Source: Acidobacteriota bacterium (GTDB lineage: Bacteria > Acidobacteriota > Polarisedimenticolia > J045). Taken from it: a stretch of DNA of 64,000 bases. The notes beneath the pieces were generated by a model, which made no database searches, was not told the origin of the DNA, and saw only the letters and a list, made by a program, of their open reading frames with translations. Every line of letters starts with the position of its first letter. Position 1 is the stretch's first letter. Where the stretch lies: positions 33,501 to 97,500 of the forward strand of contig JAUZRX010000049.1 in the NCBI GenBank assembly GCA_030949985.1, read 5' to 3'. This document shows, one piece after another, positions 17,748 to 29,698 of the stretch. The translations under genes and the position numbers were made by a program.

Positions 17748-17981
17748 TCAGCGCCGCCGGGCGGCCCGGGCGACGAGGTGCGGCAGAACCGGGGTCCAGG
17801 GCCAGCGCAGCGGCCCCCGACGCGCCACGAGGCGTGTTCCCAGCCAGACGCTGAATTCACCGGGCGCACCTTGAACCACCTCCACCTCGACACCGAGCTT
17901 TTCGCGCAGCAGTGCCGCCACACGGGCGGCGCGGGGCCGAAAGCCTCACTGCTCGCAGTAGCGAATCGTCACCGGTTGCAT
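17748..17981 (-). CDS. SelW/Rdx-like selenoprotein read through an in-frame UGA
   Basis: A 77-residue thioredoxin-fold redox protein with selenocysteine at residue 12 (UGA, 17946-17948). The first residues read MQPVTIRYCEQ-U-GFRPRAA, matching the SelW/Rdx signature IRYCxxU...PRA. The second half has VEVVQGAPGEFSVWLGTRLV, which fits the family's V.G..G.F.V...L pattern, and then a TGA stop. Without recoding the frame would end after 11 codons, so standard gene finders would miss it. The UGA replaces the second cysteine of the CxxC redox motif, as in known SelW proteins. The ribosome site before the ATG is weak (GAGAAAGCGTGAAG). It heads the operon that encodes SelD, YedF and a desulfurase. The redox partner is unknown. 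Confidence 0.88.
17914..17948 (-). promoter_or_regulatory. Candidate bacterial SECIS element
   Basis: Just after the UGA at 17946-17948, GCCGCC (17925-17930) pairs with GGCGGC (17914-17919) around a 5-base CGUGU loop. The loop starts 22 bases after the UGA, within the distance seen for SelB-bound SECIS hairpins in coding regions, and has a G among its first two bases. The stem-loop is within the reading frame and its arms are six G/C pairs. SelB binding is not shown. Confidence 0.6.
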
Positions 17982-18044
17982 CGCTTCACGCTTTCTCGCT
18001 CACCCAGGGGGGAGACGCCCCCCGAGGACATTCAGCCGCCCCCG

Positions 18045-18103
18045 ATTATGCCCCAGCCCCGGGCACCAGGCTCCTGGGAACCGCAAGCGGCCTCGGGCAT
18101 AAT
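18045..18103. promoter_or_regulatory. Divergent promoter region between selenium operon and DUF368 gene
   Basis: ATTATGCCC at 18045-18053 and its exact complement GGGCATAAT at 18095-18103 form an inverted repeat. Each half contains a CATAAT hexamer pointing outward, one toward the selenoprotein operon and one toward the DUF368-lspA pair. They could be paired -10 boxes or a symmetrical operator. No good -35 boxes are visible, so this remains a suggestion. Confidence 0.4.
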
Positions 18104-18191
18104 GCGCCCGGCCCAGGCGGCGACCGTACGCCCCCCGGAGAACCGGGACGACCGCCGCCCACGAAGGGCCGGCCAAGGAGGCAACCGGGGC

Positions 18192-19193
18192 ATGATGACC
18201 TTTGTCGACGGCGTGCTGATTGGCATCGCCAACATCATTCCCGGGGTTTCCGGCGGCACCTTCGCGCTGATTCTCGGGATTTTCGACCGCCTGGTGGGGG
18301 CGATCAACAACCTCTCGCCCCGCACGTTCCAGGTCGCCCTGGACGCGCTCAGAAGACGCTTCGACAGCGCCTCACGCCAGGCACTGGCCGCCGAGTGGCG
18401 GCGCCTCGACGCGGGTTTTCTCGTTCTGCTGGGACTGGGCGCGGTGGTGGCGATTCTTTCCTGTTCGTTCCTGATCGACTACCTGCTCAAGGTCCACTAC
18501 TCCCCTACCCTGGCCTTCTTCATCGGCCTGATTCTGCCCTCGGTGTGGATCCCCTGGTCGATGATGGAGCCGCGCGGAATGCGGCTGGGCTGGGCCCTGC
18601 CGGGGGTGGCCCTGACCCTGGGGATCTCCCTGGTTGCACCGGGAGCCGGTGGTGGCACGGACAACCTGCTCGTCGCTTTTCTCGCCGGAGCGATCGCCAT
18701 CAGCGCGATGATCCTGCCCGGTATCAGCGGCTCCTACGTGCTGCTGGTCATGGGCCAGTACCAGGTAATGCTGAACAAGCTCACCGGTTTTCAGCGAGGC
18801 CTGGCCGATGGCCGGATCGACCTGGGAGCGCTGGCCTGGCTGCTGAGCCTCGTGACCGGCCTGGCGGTGGGTATCGTGCTCTTCGCCCGTCTGCTCAACT
18901 ACCTGCTCGACCACCGCCGCAGCGCCACGATGGCCTTCCTGATCGGACTGCTGATCGGCAGCCTGTGGGTCTTGTGGCCGTTCAAGGAAATCGCGGCCGG
19001 TGCCGCGGTGACCGGCCGCGACGGGGAGGTCAAGCAGGAGATCCGCATCGCCACCGCCCCCAACCGGCTGCCCGAGACGGGAGCCGAGTTGGCCCTGGCC
19101 ACGGCCGCCCTGGCGGCGGGGCTGGTCGGCTCGGGCGGGCTGATCGCCCTGGGCCGGCGGCGCCGCGAGGGCCGCCGGGAGGAGGGGGCATGA
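18192..19193 (+). CDS. DUF368 membrane protein, probable polyprenyl-phosphate translocase
   Basis: A 333-residue multi-pass inner-membrane protein. The family signature is clear: GVLIGIANIIPGVSGGTFAL near the N-terminus and again a glycine-rich ILPGISGSYVLLVMGQY in the second half, giving the repeated P-G-x-S-G motif of DUF368. About eight membrane helices are visible. Members of this family (PopT) return undecaprenyl phosphate to the cytoplasmic face of the membrane. The same role here is inferred from the family. The ATG follows GGAGG by about 10 bases, and the stop overlaps the lspA start (ATGA), so both are made together. Confidence 0.88.
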   Translation: MMTFVDGVLIGIANIIPGVSGGTFALILGIFDRLVGAINNLSPRTFQVALDALRRRFDSASRQALAAEWRRLDAGFLVLLGLGAVVAILSCSFLIDYLLKVHYSPTLAFFIGLILPSVWIPWSMMEPRGMRLGWALPGVALTLGISLVAPGAGGGTDNLLVAFLAGAIAISAMILPGISGSYVLLVMGQYQVMLNKLTGFQRGLADGRIDLGALAWLLSLVTGLAVGIVLFARLLNYLLDHRRSATMAFLIGLLIGSLWVLWPFKEIAAGAAVTGRDGEVKQEIRIATAPNRLPETGAELALATAALAAGLVGSGGLIALGRRRREGRREEGA

Positions 19194-19696
19194 CCGGCGC
19201 CCGGCGCATCACCTTCGTGCTTTCCGTGATCGTCGCCTGTGTGACGATCGACCAGTTGACCAAGGTCGCGGCCAAGGCGGGCCTGGCGGGCCGCGCGCCG
19301 ATCACTTTTCTCGGTGACTTCTTCCGACTGCACTACGCCGAGAACCCCGGAGCGATCCTCAGCCTGGGAGCTTTTCTCCCCCAGCAGGCCCGGTTCTGGG
19401 TCTTCGTGGTCTTCGTCGGGGCCGTGCTGGCGGTGATGCTGGTGCTCTGCCTGGGCCGCTGGCCCCTGTCGACCCAGGAAGTGCTGGGTTTCTCGCTGAT
19501 CATTGGCGGCGGCTCGAGCAATCTCGCCGACCGCATCCGTCATGACGGCCTGGTGACCGATTTCATGAACATCGGTGTCGGCGGCCTGCGGACGGGGATC
19601 TTCAACGTGGCCGACGTGGCCATCCTCGCCGGGGCCGGCCTGCTGATCTGGTGGGAGTTCGTGGTCAAGCCCCGCCGGAAGCGGGCGGAAAAGTAG
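19190..19696 (+). CDS. lspA: Lipoprotein signal peptidase (signal peptidase II)
   Basis: Inner-membrane aspartic protease that removes signal peptides from diacylglyceryl-prolipoproteins. The 168 residues have four membrane helices and the family landmarks: DQLTK at 21-25, YAENPGAILSLG, and the catalytic aspartates D114 (SNLADRI) and D142 (FNVADVAI). It is translationally coupled to the DUF368 gene through ATGA. The window encodes at least two candidate substrates, the HEAT lipoprotein and the exported isoaspartyl methyltransferase. Confidence 0.95.
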   Translation: MTGARRITFVLSVIVACVTIDQLTKVAAKAGLAGRAPITFLGDFFRLHYAENPGAILSLGAFLPQQARFWVFVVFVGAVLAVMLVLCLGRWPLSTQEVLGFSLIIGGGSSNLADRIRHDGLVTDFMNIGVGGLRTGIFNVADVAILAGAGLLIWWEFVVKPRRKRAEK

Positions 19697-19705
19697 GTGG
19701 GGCTG

Positions 19706-24030
<4,325 letters not shown>

Positions 24031-24041
24031 GTTCGTGAAAC

Positions 24042-25229
24042 ATGCGCGATGAAATCGAGTTCCTGCCCTACGGCCGGCAGAGTCTGGGCGAGGAGGAAAT
24101 CCGGGCGGTCACACGGGTCCTGCGGAGCGACTGGCTGACCCAGGGACCCGAGATCGAGGCCTTCGAAAAGGCCCTTTGCGACCTGACCGGTGCCCGCCAC
24201 GCCGTGGCCGTCTCCAGCGGCACCGCCGCCCTGCACCTGGCCTGCCTGGCCCTGGGTCTCGGCGAGGGCGACGCCGCGATCACCACTCCGCTGACCTTCG
24301 CCGCCACCTCCAACGCCGTACTCTACTGCCGCGCACGACCCCTTTTCGCCGACATCCGGGACGACACCTGGACCCTCGATCCCGAGGCGGTCACCACCGT
24401 TGCCGAGGCCGCGGGCGAGAAGGTGCGGGGCCTGCTGCCGGTACACTTCGCGGGCCTGCCGGCAGACGCCGAACGCCTGGTCGACCTGGCCCACCAGCGG
24501 GGCTGGTGGGTGATCGAGGACGCCTGCCACGCCCTCGGCGCCCGCTGGCGCGACGGCCGGGGACGCTGGCGGGAGGTGGGTGACTCTCCGGCCGACGCCA
24601 CGGTGCTCTCCTTCCACCCGGTCAAGCCCATCACCACCGGTGAGGGTGGCGCGGTGCTCACCGGCCGCGAGGACGTGGCGCGCCGGGTACGCGAGCTGCG
24701 CCACCACGGCATCGTCCGCGATCCCGCCCACCTCGAGCGCCGCGGACCCGGCTGGTACCACGAGATGCAGCACCTGGGCTTCAACTACCGCGTCACGGAC
24801 ATCCAGTGCGCCCTGGGCCGGGTGCAACTCTCCCGCCTGCCGGGCTTCGTCGAGCGCCGTCGCCGCCTCGCCGCCCTCTACCGGGAGCGCCTCGAAGGCG
24901 ACCGGCGCATCCGCCTCCAGGCCGAGGTCCCCGAGGCCCGCTCGGCATGGCACCTGCTGGCCGTGCGGGTCCCCCACCGCGACAGGGTCTACGACCTCCT
25001 CCGGGCCCGGCGCATCGGCGCCCAGGTGCACTACCCACTGGTTTCCTCCCATCCCTACTATCGCCGGCTGGGGCATACCCCGGAGTCCTGCCCCGTAGCC
25101 GCGCGTCATGCGGCGGGCACCCTCTCCCTGCCCCTCTACCCGGATCTCACCGATGCCCAGGTGGGGCGGGTCTGCGACGCCCTGATCCATGCTCTCGACA
25201 CCGCCGAAACCGCCGGAGGGGGCTCTTGA
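24042..25229 (+). CDS. pseC: UDP-4-amino-4,6-dideoxy-AltNAc transaminase
   Basis: PLP aminotransferase of the DegT/DnrJ/EryC1 family that puts the 4-amino group on the PseB product. The 395 residues show VSSGTAALHLACLALG for PLP phosphate, IEDACHALGA with the cofactor aspartate, and Schiff-base lysine K195 in SFHPVKPITTGEGG. HEMQHLGFNYRVTDIQCALG is characteristic of the group. The stop overlaps the next gene's TTG start. No strong ribosome site is seen, so coupling to pseB translation is likely. Confidence 0.93.
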   Translation: MRDEIEFLPYGRQSLGEEEIRAVTRVLRSDWLTQGPEIEAFEKALCDLTGARHAVAVSSGTAALHLACLALGLGEGDAAITTPLTFAATSNAVLYCRARPLFADIRDDTWTLDPEAVTTVAEAAGEKVRGLLPVHFAGLPADAERLVDLAHQRGWWVIEDACHALGARWRDGRGRWREVGDSPADATVLSFHPVKPITTGEGGAVLTGREDVARRVRELRHHGIVRDPAHLERRGPGWYHEMQHLGFNYRVTDIQCALGRVQLSRLPGFVERRRRLAALYRERLEGDRRIRLQAEVPEARSAWHLLAVRVPHRDRVYDLLRARRIGAQVHYPLVSSHPYYRRLGHTPESCPVAARHAAGTLSLPLYPDLTDAQVGRVCDALIHALDTAETAGGGS

Positions 25230-25969
25230 GCCGCACCGTCGCCATCGTCCAGGCCCGGATGGGCTCGACCCGGCTGCCGGGCAAGGCCCTCGAGCCCATC
25301 GGGGCACGGCCGATGCTCGCACGGGTGCTCGAACGCCTGGCCCGCTGCCGGCGCCTGGACGCCCTGGCCGTCGCCATCCCCGACACCCCGGACAACGAAC
25401 CGCTGGCCGCCGTCGCCCGGCGGGCCGGCGTCGAGGTCTGCCGCGGCAGCGAAGACGACGTCCTCGGCCGCTACCTGCTGGCCGCCGCCGCCACGGACGC
25501 CGACCCCATCGTGCGCGTCACCAGCGACTGCCCCCTGATCGACCCGGAGCTGGTGGACCGCACCGTCGCGCTTTTTTTCCGCCGGCCCGGCCGTGCCGAC
25601 CTGGCCTGCAACACCCGGCCGCGCCGCTGGCCGCGGGGCCTGGACACGGAGGTGATCGCCCGCGCCGCCCTCGAAAGGGCCGCCTCGGCGTGCACCGATC
25701 CCACCCTGCGCGAGCACGTCACCGCCCCGATCTACGCCCGCCCCGAGGGCTACGTCATCCGCGGCCTGGAGAGCGCGGAGGATCATTCCCGCCTGCGCTG
25801 GACGGTCGACACCCCCGAAGACCTGGCTTTCGTCAGGGAGGTCTACCAGGCCCTGGACCGGCCTTCGGGCAAGCCCTTCGGCTGGCGCCGCATCCTCGAA
25901 CTCCTCGAGCGCCGACCGGAACTGCTCCGCATCAACGCCCACGTGCGCCAGAAGGGAGCCGCCCCATGA
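25226..25969 (+). CDS. pseF: Cytidylyltransferase family protein, probable CMP-pseudaminic acid synthetase
   Basis: Expected to activate the nonulosonic acid with CTP. The 247 residues form a nucleotidyltransferase of the SpsF/PseF-like group with the N-terminal VAIVQARMGSTRLPGKAL, the divalent-metal region VTSDCPLIDPELVD, and LRWTVDTPEDLAFV near the end. The start is TTG at 25226, overlapping the pseC stop (TTGA), with GGAGGGGG just before it. Canonical PseF begins with a PARGGS-type loop instead, so the exact substrate could differ. Position inside the cluster supports the call. Confidence 0.8.
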   Translation: MSRTVAIVQARMGSTRLPGKALEPIGARPMLARVLERLARCRRLDALAVAIPDTPDNEPLAAVARRAGVEVCRGSEDDVLGRYLLAAAATDADPIVRVTSDCPLIDPELVDRTVALFFRRPGRADLACNTRPRRWPRGLDTEVIARAALERAASACTDPTLREHVTAPIYARPEGYVIRGLESAEDHSRLRWTVDTPEDLAFVREVYQALDRPSGKPFGWRRILELLERRPELLRINAHVRQKGAAP

Positions 25970-26994
25970 CCGCCCCGGTGGTGCTGCGCTGCGATGCCGG
26001 AGAGCATATCGGCGCGGGGCATCTGGTCCGCAGTCTGGCCCTGGGTGAAGGGCTGGTGGGCTGCGGCGCCCGGGCCCTGCTGCTCACCCCTCCGCTGCCG
26101 GATGCCTGGCGGCGCATGATCGCCGATCGCGACGTGGAACTGCTGGAAGTCCCGGGCCTGGCCCCCGGCCGGGTCAGCACCCAACTCCTCGTCGAAGCCG
26201 TCGGCACGGTGCCCCGGGCGGTGGTGCTCGACGGTTACGCCTTCGGCGCCGAGGCGATCGAACCGTTGGCCGCCAGGGGGACGCTGGTGACGATGATCTG
26301 CGACCACGGTGAGAACCTGGGCGCCGACGTGGTCATCGATCCCAACCTCTCGGCCGACCCCGGCCGCTATGATGCGACTCCCCTGCGCCTGATCGGCCCG
26401 CGCTATGCCCTGTTGCGGAAAGAATTCCGCCGGCCCGGGCCCCGAGGCCCGGCGGGCGGCCGGCCGCGGGTGCTGGTTTGCCTGGGCGGTTCGGCCACCG
26501 CCGCCCTCGTCCCCCGCCTGACCCGCGCGCTGGCCGCCAGCGGGTCGGCGATCGAGGTGCGGGTGATCGGCAACCCCCATGACCGTGTCAGCCCCCAGGC
26601 CCCGCCTCCCACCTCCGGGATGGAAATTCACTGGCTCGAGCCCCGCCCCAGCCTGGTGGACGAACTGCTCACCGCCGACCTGGCCCTGTTGGCCGCCGGA
26701 GGGGTGCGCTTCGAGGCGGCCCGCTGCGGTTGCCCGATGGTGCTGGGCATCCTGGCCGACAACCAGGTGGCCGACGCCCAGGCCTTCGCCACGGCCGGCG
26801 CCGCCGTGCTCGCCGGCTGGTGGAAACAGGCCGATCCCCCGGCCCTGGGCCGGACGATCCGTTCCCTGATCGACCACCCGGCGAAAAGAGAAGCGCTGGC
26901 CGCTCGCGCCGCGGAAATCGTCGACGGCCGCGGCGCCGAGCGGGCGGCCCGCAAGCTGCTCGCAGCCACCCGGCAGCAGGAGACCCGCCCATGA
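25966..26994 (+). CDS. pseG: UDP-sugar hydrolase PseG
   Basis: Removes UDP from the 2,4-diamino-altrose intermediate before condensation with PEP. The 342 residues are a GT-B-like fold. The N-terminal RCDAGEHIGAGHLVRSLALG matches the PseG signature, and the middle has VLDGYAFGAEAIEPLA, VVIDPNLSADPGRYD and GPRYALLRKEF. The C-terminal domain has VLVCLGGSATAALVPRLTRA and LLAAGGVRFEAARCGCPMVL. It is coupled to both neighbours by ATGA overlaps. No PseH acetyltransferase domain is fused. Confidence 0.9.
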   Translation: MTAPVVLRCDAGEHIGAGHLVRSLALGEGLVGCGARALLLTPPLPDAWRRMIADRDVELLEVPGLAPGRVSTQLLVEAVGTVPRAVVLDGYAFGAEAIEPLAARGTLVTMICDHGENLGADVVIDPNLSADPGRYDATPLRLIGPRYALLRKEFRRPGPRGPAGGRPRVLVCLGGSATAALVPRLTRALAASGSAIEVRVIGNPHDRVSPQAPPPTSGMEIHWLEPRPSLVDELLTADLALLAAGGVRFEAARCGCPMVLGILADNQVADAQAFATAGAAVLAGWWKQADPPALGRTIRSLIDHPAKREALAARAAEIVDGRGAERAARKLLAATRQQETRP

Positions 26995-28037
26995 AGATCC
27001 TCGACGTGGCCGGCCGGAAGATCGGTCCCGGCCACCCCTGCTTCATCGTCGCCGAGGCCGGCTCGAATCACAACGGCAACCTGGCCCAGGCCCATGCCCT
27101 GATCGATGCCGCCGCCGAAGCCCGGGCCGACGCGGTGAAGTTCCAGCTCTTCACCGCAGCGCGACTCTATCCCCGCAGCGCGGGACGCAGCGAATACCTC
27201 GGCCTGCCCCGTTCGATCTACGAGATCATCGAAGAAATGGAATTACCTCCCGAGTGGCTCGGTGAACTGTCGGCCCACGCCCGGGACAAGGGGCTGGTCT
27301 TCTTCGGAGCGGTCTTCGACGAGGGCGCGGCGGACCTGCTGGACCCGTACGTGGAATTGTTCAAGATCGCCTCCTACGAGATGACCCACCTGCCCCTGCT
27401 GCGCCACGTGGCCGCCAAGGGCAAACCGGTGATCCTCTCCACGGGCACCGCCCGCCTCGACGAGGTGCGCCGCTCGGTGCAGGCCTTTCTGGCCACCGGC
27501 AACACCGAGCTGGCCCTGCTCCAGTGCACGGCGCGTTACCCCACTCCCATCGAGGCTCTCAACGTCCGTGCCCTGGTCACTCTGCGCGAGACATTCGCTC
27601 AACCCACGGGCCTGTCCGACCACAGCCGCGACCCGGTGTTGGGCCCGATGACAGCCGTGGCCCTCGGCGCCTCGATCATCGAAAAGCACTTCACGCTTTC
27701 AAACCGCCTGCCCGGACCCGACCACGCCTTCGCCGTCGAGCCCGACGAGTTGGCCCTGCTGGTCCGCCGGGTACGCGAAGTGGAAGCCGCGCTGGGCGAC
27801 GGCCGTAAGGAGGTGCTGGAAGTCGAGCACGAACTGCGCTCGTTCAGCCGGCGCTGCCTGTTCACCACCCGGCCGGTGCGCGCCGGCGAGTCCTTCACCC
27901 CGGACAACGTGGCCGCGCTGCGGCGCGGTGTGCTCGACCCGGGCCTCGAGCCGGAGCATCTCGAACGCGTGCTGACCGCCCGCGCCGCCCGGGACCTGCC
28001 CGCCGAGTCCCCCATCACGGAGGAAGACCTGGCGTGA
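26991..28037 (+). CDS. pseI: Pseudaminic acid synthase (NeuB family)
   Basis: Condenses the 6-deoxy-diamino-altrose with phosphoenolpyruvate to give the nine-carbon acid. The 348 residues contain the NeuB TIM barrel: FIVAEAGSNHNGNLAQAHAL, VKFQLFTAARLYP, LFKIASYEMTHLPLLRHVAA, PVILSTGTARLDEVR, LLQCTARYPTPIEALNV, LSDHSRDPVLGPMTAVALGA. The C-terminal antifreeze-like SAF domain spans about 285-348 (RRCLFTTRPVRAGESFTPDN). The YPTP motif fits PseI or NeuB-type enzymes equally. The surrounding pseB-pseC-pseG genes favour pseudaminic acid. Confidence 0.9.
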   Translation: MKILDVAGRKIGPGHPCFIVAEAGSNHNGNLAQAHALIDAAAEARADAVKFQLFTAARLYPRSAGRSEYLGLPRSIYEIIEEMELPPEWLGELSAHARDKGLVFFGAVFDEGAADLLDPYVELFKIASYEMTHLPLLRHVAAKGKPVILSTGTARLDEVRRSVQAFLATGNTELALLQCTARYPTPIEALNVRALVTLRETFAQPTGLSDHSRDPVLGPMTAVALGASIIEKHFTLSNRLPGPDHAFAVEPDELALLVRRVREVEAALGDGRKEVLEVEHELRSFSRRCLFTTRPVRAGESFTPDNVAALRRGVLDPGLEPEHLERVLTARAARDLPAESPITEEDLA

Positions 28038-29698
28038 ACCAGCCGGCCGCTCAGCCGCCCTGGCGCTGCCTGTTCCTCGGCTACCTCTGGAGGGTGGCCG
28101 AGGTGCTCGCCCGCAACCCGCGCACGGAGCTGCTGGCCGCCGGCATCGAGCCCCAGCGGTCGCGCACGGCGGCCATGAAGCAAGCCTGCGAGCGCCTGGG
28201 GCTGGCGACCTGGGATGCCCGCGGCATCAGGACTTCGAAAAAGCTGCGGGCGTGGCTGGACGCCGGAGTGGACCTGGTGGTGGTGGGCGCCTTCGGCCAG
28301 ATCCTCCCGCGCTGGATCCTCGACGCACCCCGGCTCGGCGTGCTCAACGTCCACGGCTCGTGGCTTCCCGAGTACCGTGGCGGTTGCCCCCTCGAGGAGC
28401 AGATTCTCGACGGCCGCCGCCAGGCCGGCGCCAGCCTGCACTGGATGAGCGAGGGGGTGGACACCGGCCCCATCGTCGCCCGTCGGCGCTTTGCCATCGG
28501 CGAGCACGACACCTACGAACAGGTCTACGAGCGCTTCCACCGCACCGCGGCCGACCTGCTCGAACAGCAGCTCGCCGAACCCTACGAGAACTGGCCCCGC
28601 ATTGAGCAGGCCGCCGCCGCACCGGCTCGTCCGCCGCTGAAGCCGGCCGCGGGGAAGATCGACTGGGACCACCACGCTGAAAGCATCGAGCGCCGGGTGC
28701 GCGCCCTGGGCTGGCGCGGGTGGGTGCGCGCACCGATCGCCCCCGGGAACGATGTGGTCATCCACGAAGCCCACGCCGAACCGCTGGACGAGCCGGCTAC
28801 ACCGGGGATGGTGCTCGAAGCCGGTGAGCATCCCCTGGTGAGCGCCGGGAGCCGCAGCGCCCTGCGGCTGATCCGCTGGGGAGGCGCCCGGCTGCCCCTG
28901 GGAACCTGCCTGGCCCCGCCCCTGGCCACCGCGCCCCGCCCCCGGGTGGCGATGATGCAGCCCACCTTCCTCCCCTGGCAGGGCTACTTCGCCCTGATGG
29001 CCCAGGCCGATCTCTTCGTCTTCCTCGACGACTTCCAGTTCTCCCGTCGCTCCTATCACCAGCGCAACCGCCTGCTCAAGGGCGGTGGGCGCTGGGGCTG
29101 GCTCACCCTCCCGGTGGAGCACACAGGCGCCGGCCGCCCCGCCCTCGACCAGGTGCGGGCCACTCCCGACGCCGCCACCCGACGCAAGATGCTCGAGTCG
29201 ATCCGGCACGCCTACGCCACGGCTCCTTTCTTCGATTCCCTTTTCCGCTGGATCGAGACATGGATCGAAGAACCCTGGCCCCACCTGGCGGCGATGAACG
29301 AGGCGCTGATCGTCCACTGCGCCCGCCTGTTGGGCATCGACACCCCCGTCGCGCGCTCCTCGGAACTGGGAGGCGGCGGCCGGCGTTCGGCCCGCATCGC
29401 CTCCCTGCTCGAAGCGACCGGTGCCCGCACCTACCTCGCCGCCCGCGGTTCGGCCGGCTACATGCTCGAGGACGGCGTCTTTCCCCTCGCGGGGGTGACG
29501 ACCCTCTTCCAGGATTTCCAGCCGCGACCCTACCCCCAACGCGGGGTGACGGGCTTCGTGCCCTATCTCTCGTTACTCGACGCTCTCTTCCAGCTCGGCC
29601 CCGACGCCACGCGGCGGCTGATCGTGCGCGGGCAGGGAGCGATGGTGGAGTGGAGCACCCTCGCCGCCGAGGCCGGGCGGGAGGACGGGGCGAGATGA
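28034..29698 (+). CDS. Sugar N-formyltransferase fused to WbqC-like domain
   Basis: A 554-residue fusion starting at GTG 28034, overlapping the pseI stop. Residues 1-190 are a formyl-tetrahydrofolate-dependent transferase with catalytic N105 and H107 (VLNVHGSWLPEYRGG) and D143 (EGVDTGPIV), at almost the numbering of Met-tRNA formyltransferase. Residues 205-298 match the Fmt C-terminal domain (KIDWDHHAESIERRVRALGW). Residues 303-554 are a WbqC-like protein, found in O-antigen loci with no settled role (MMQPTFLPWQGYFALMAQAD, FLDDFQFSRRSYHQRN). The cluster lacks an acetyltransferase for the 4-amino group. Formylation of that amine is therefore the most economical role, which is an inference. Confidence 0.85.
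   Translation: MNQPAAQPPWRCLFLGYLWRVAEVLARNPRTELLAAGIEPQRSRTAAMKQACERLGLATWDARGIRTSKKLRAWLDAGVDLVVVGAFGQILPRWILDAPRLGVLNVHGSWLPEYRGGCPLEEQILDGRRQAGASLHWMSEGVDTGPIVARRRFAIGEHDTYEQVYERFHRTAADLLEQQLAEPYENWPRIEQAAAAPARPPLKPAAGKIDWDHHAESIERRVRALGWRGWVRAPIAPGNDVVIHEAHAEPLDEPATPGMVLEAGEHPLVSAGSRSALRLIRWGGARLPLGTCLAPPLATAPRPRVAMMQPTFLPWQGYFALMAQADLFVFLDDFQFSRRSYHQRNRLLKGGGRWGWLTLPVEHTGAGRPALDQVRATPDAATRRKMLESIRHAYATAPFFDSLFRWIETWIEEPWPHLAAMNEALIVHCARLLGIDTPVARSSELGGGGRRSARIASLLEATGARTYLAARGSAGYMLEDGVFPLAGVTTLFQDFQPRPYPQRGVTGFVPYLSLLDALFQLGPDATRRLIVRGQGAMVEWSTLAAEAGREDGAR

Noticed and set aside
17684..17923. A 79-codon minus-strand frame overlapping the selenoprotein gene
   Set aside because: Its protein is cysteine-, arginine- and proline-rich with no family pattern, while the UGA-containing frame matches SelW. 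It is a frame shadow.
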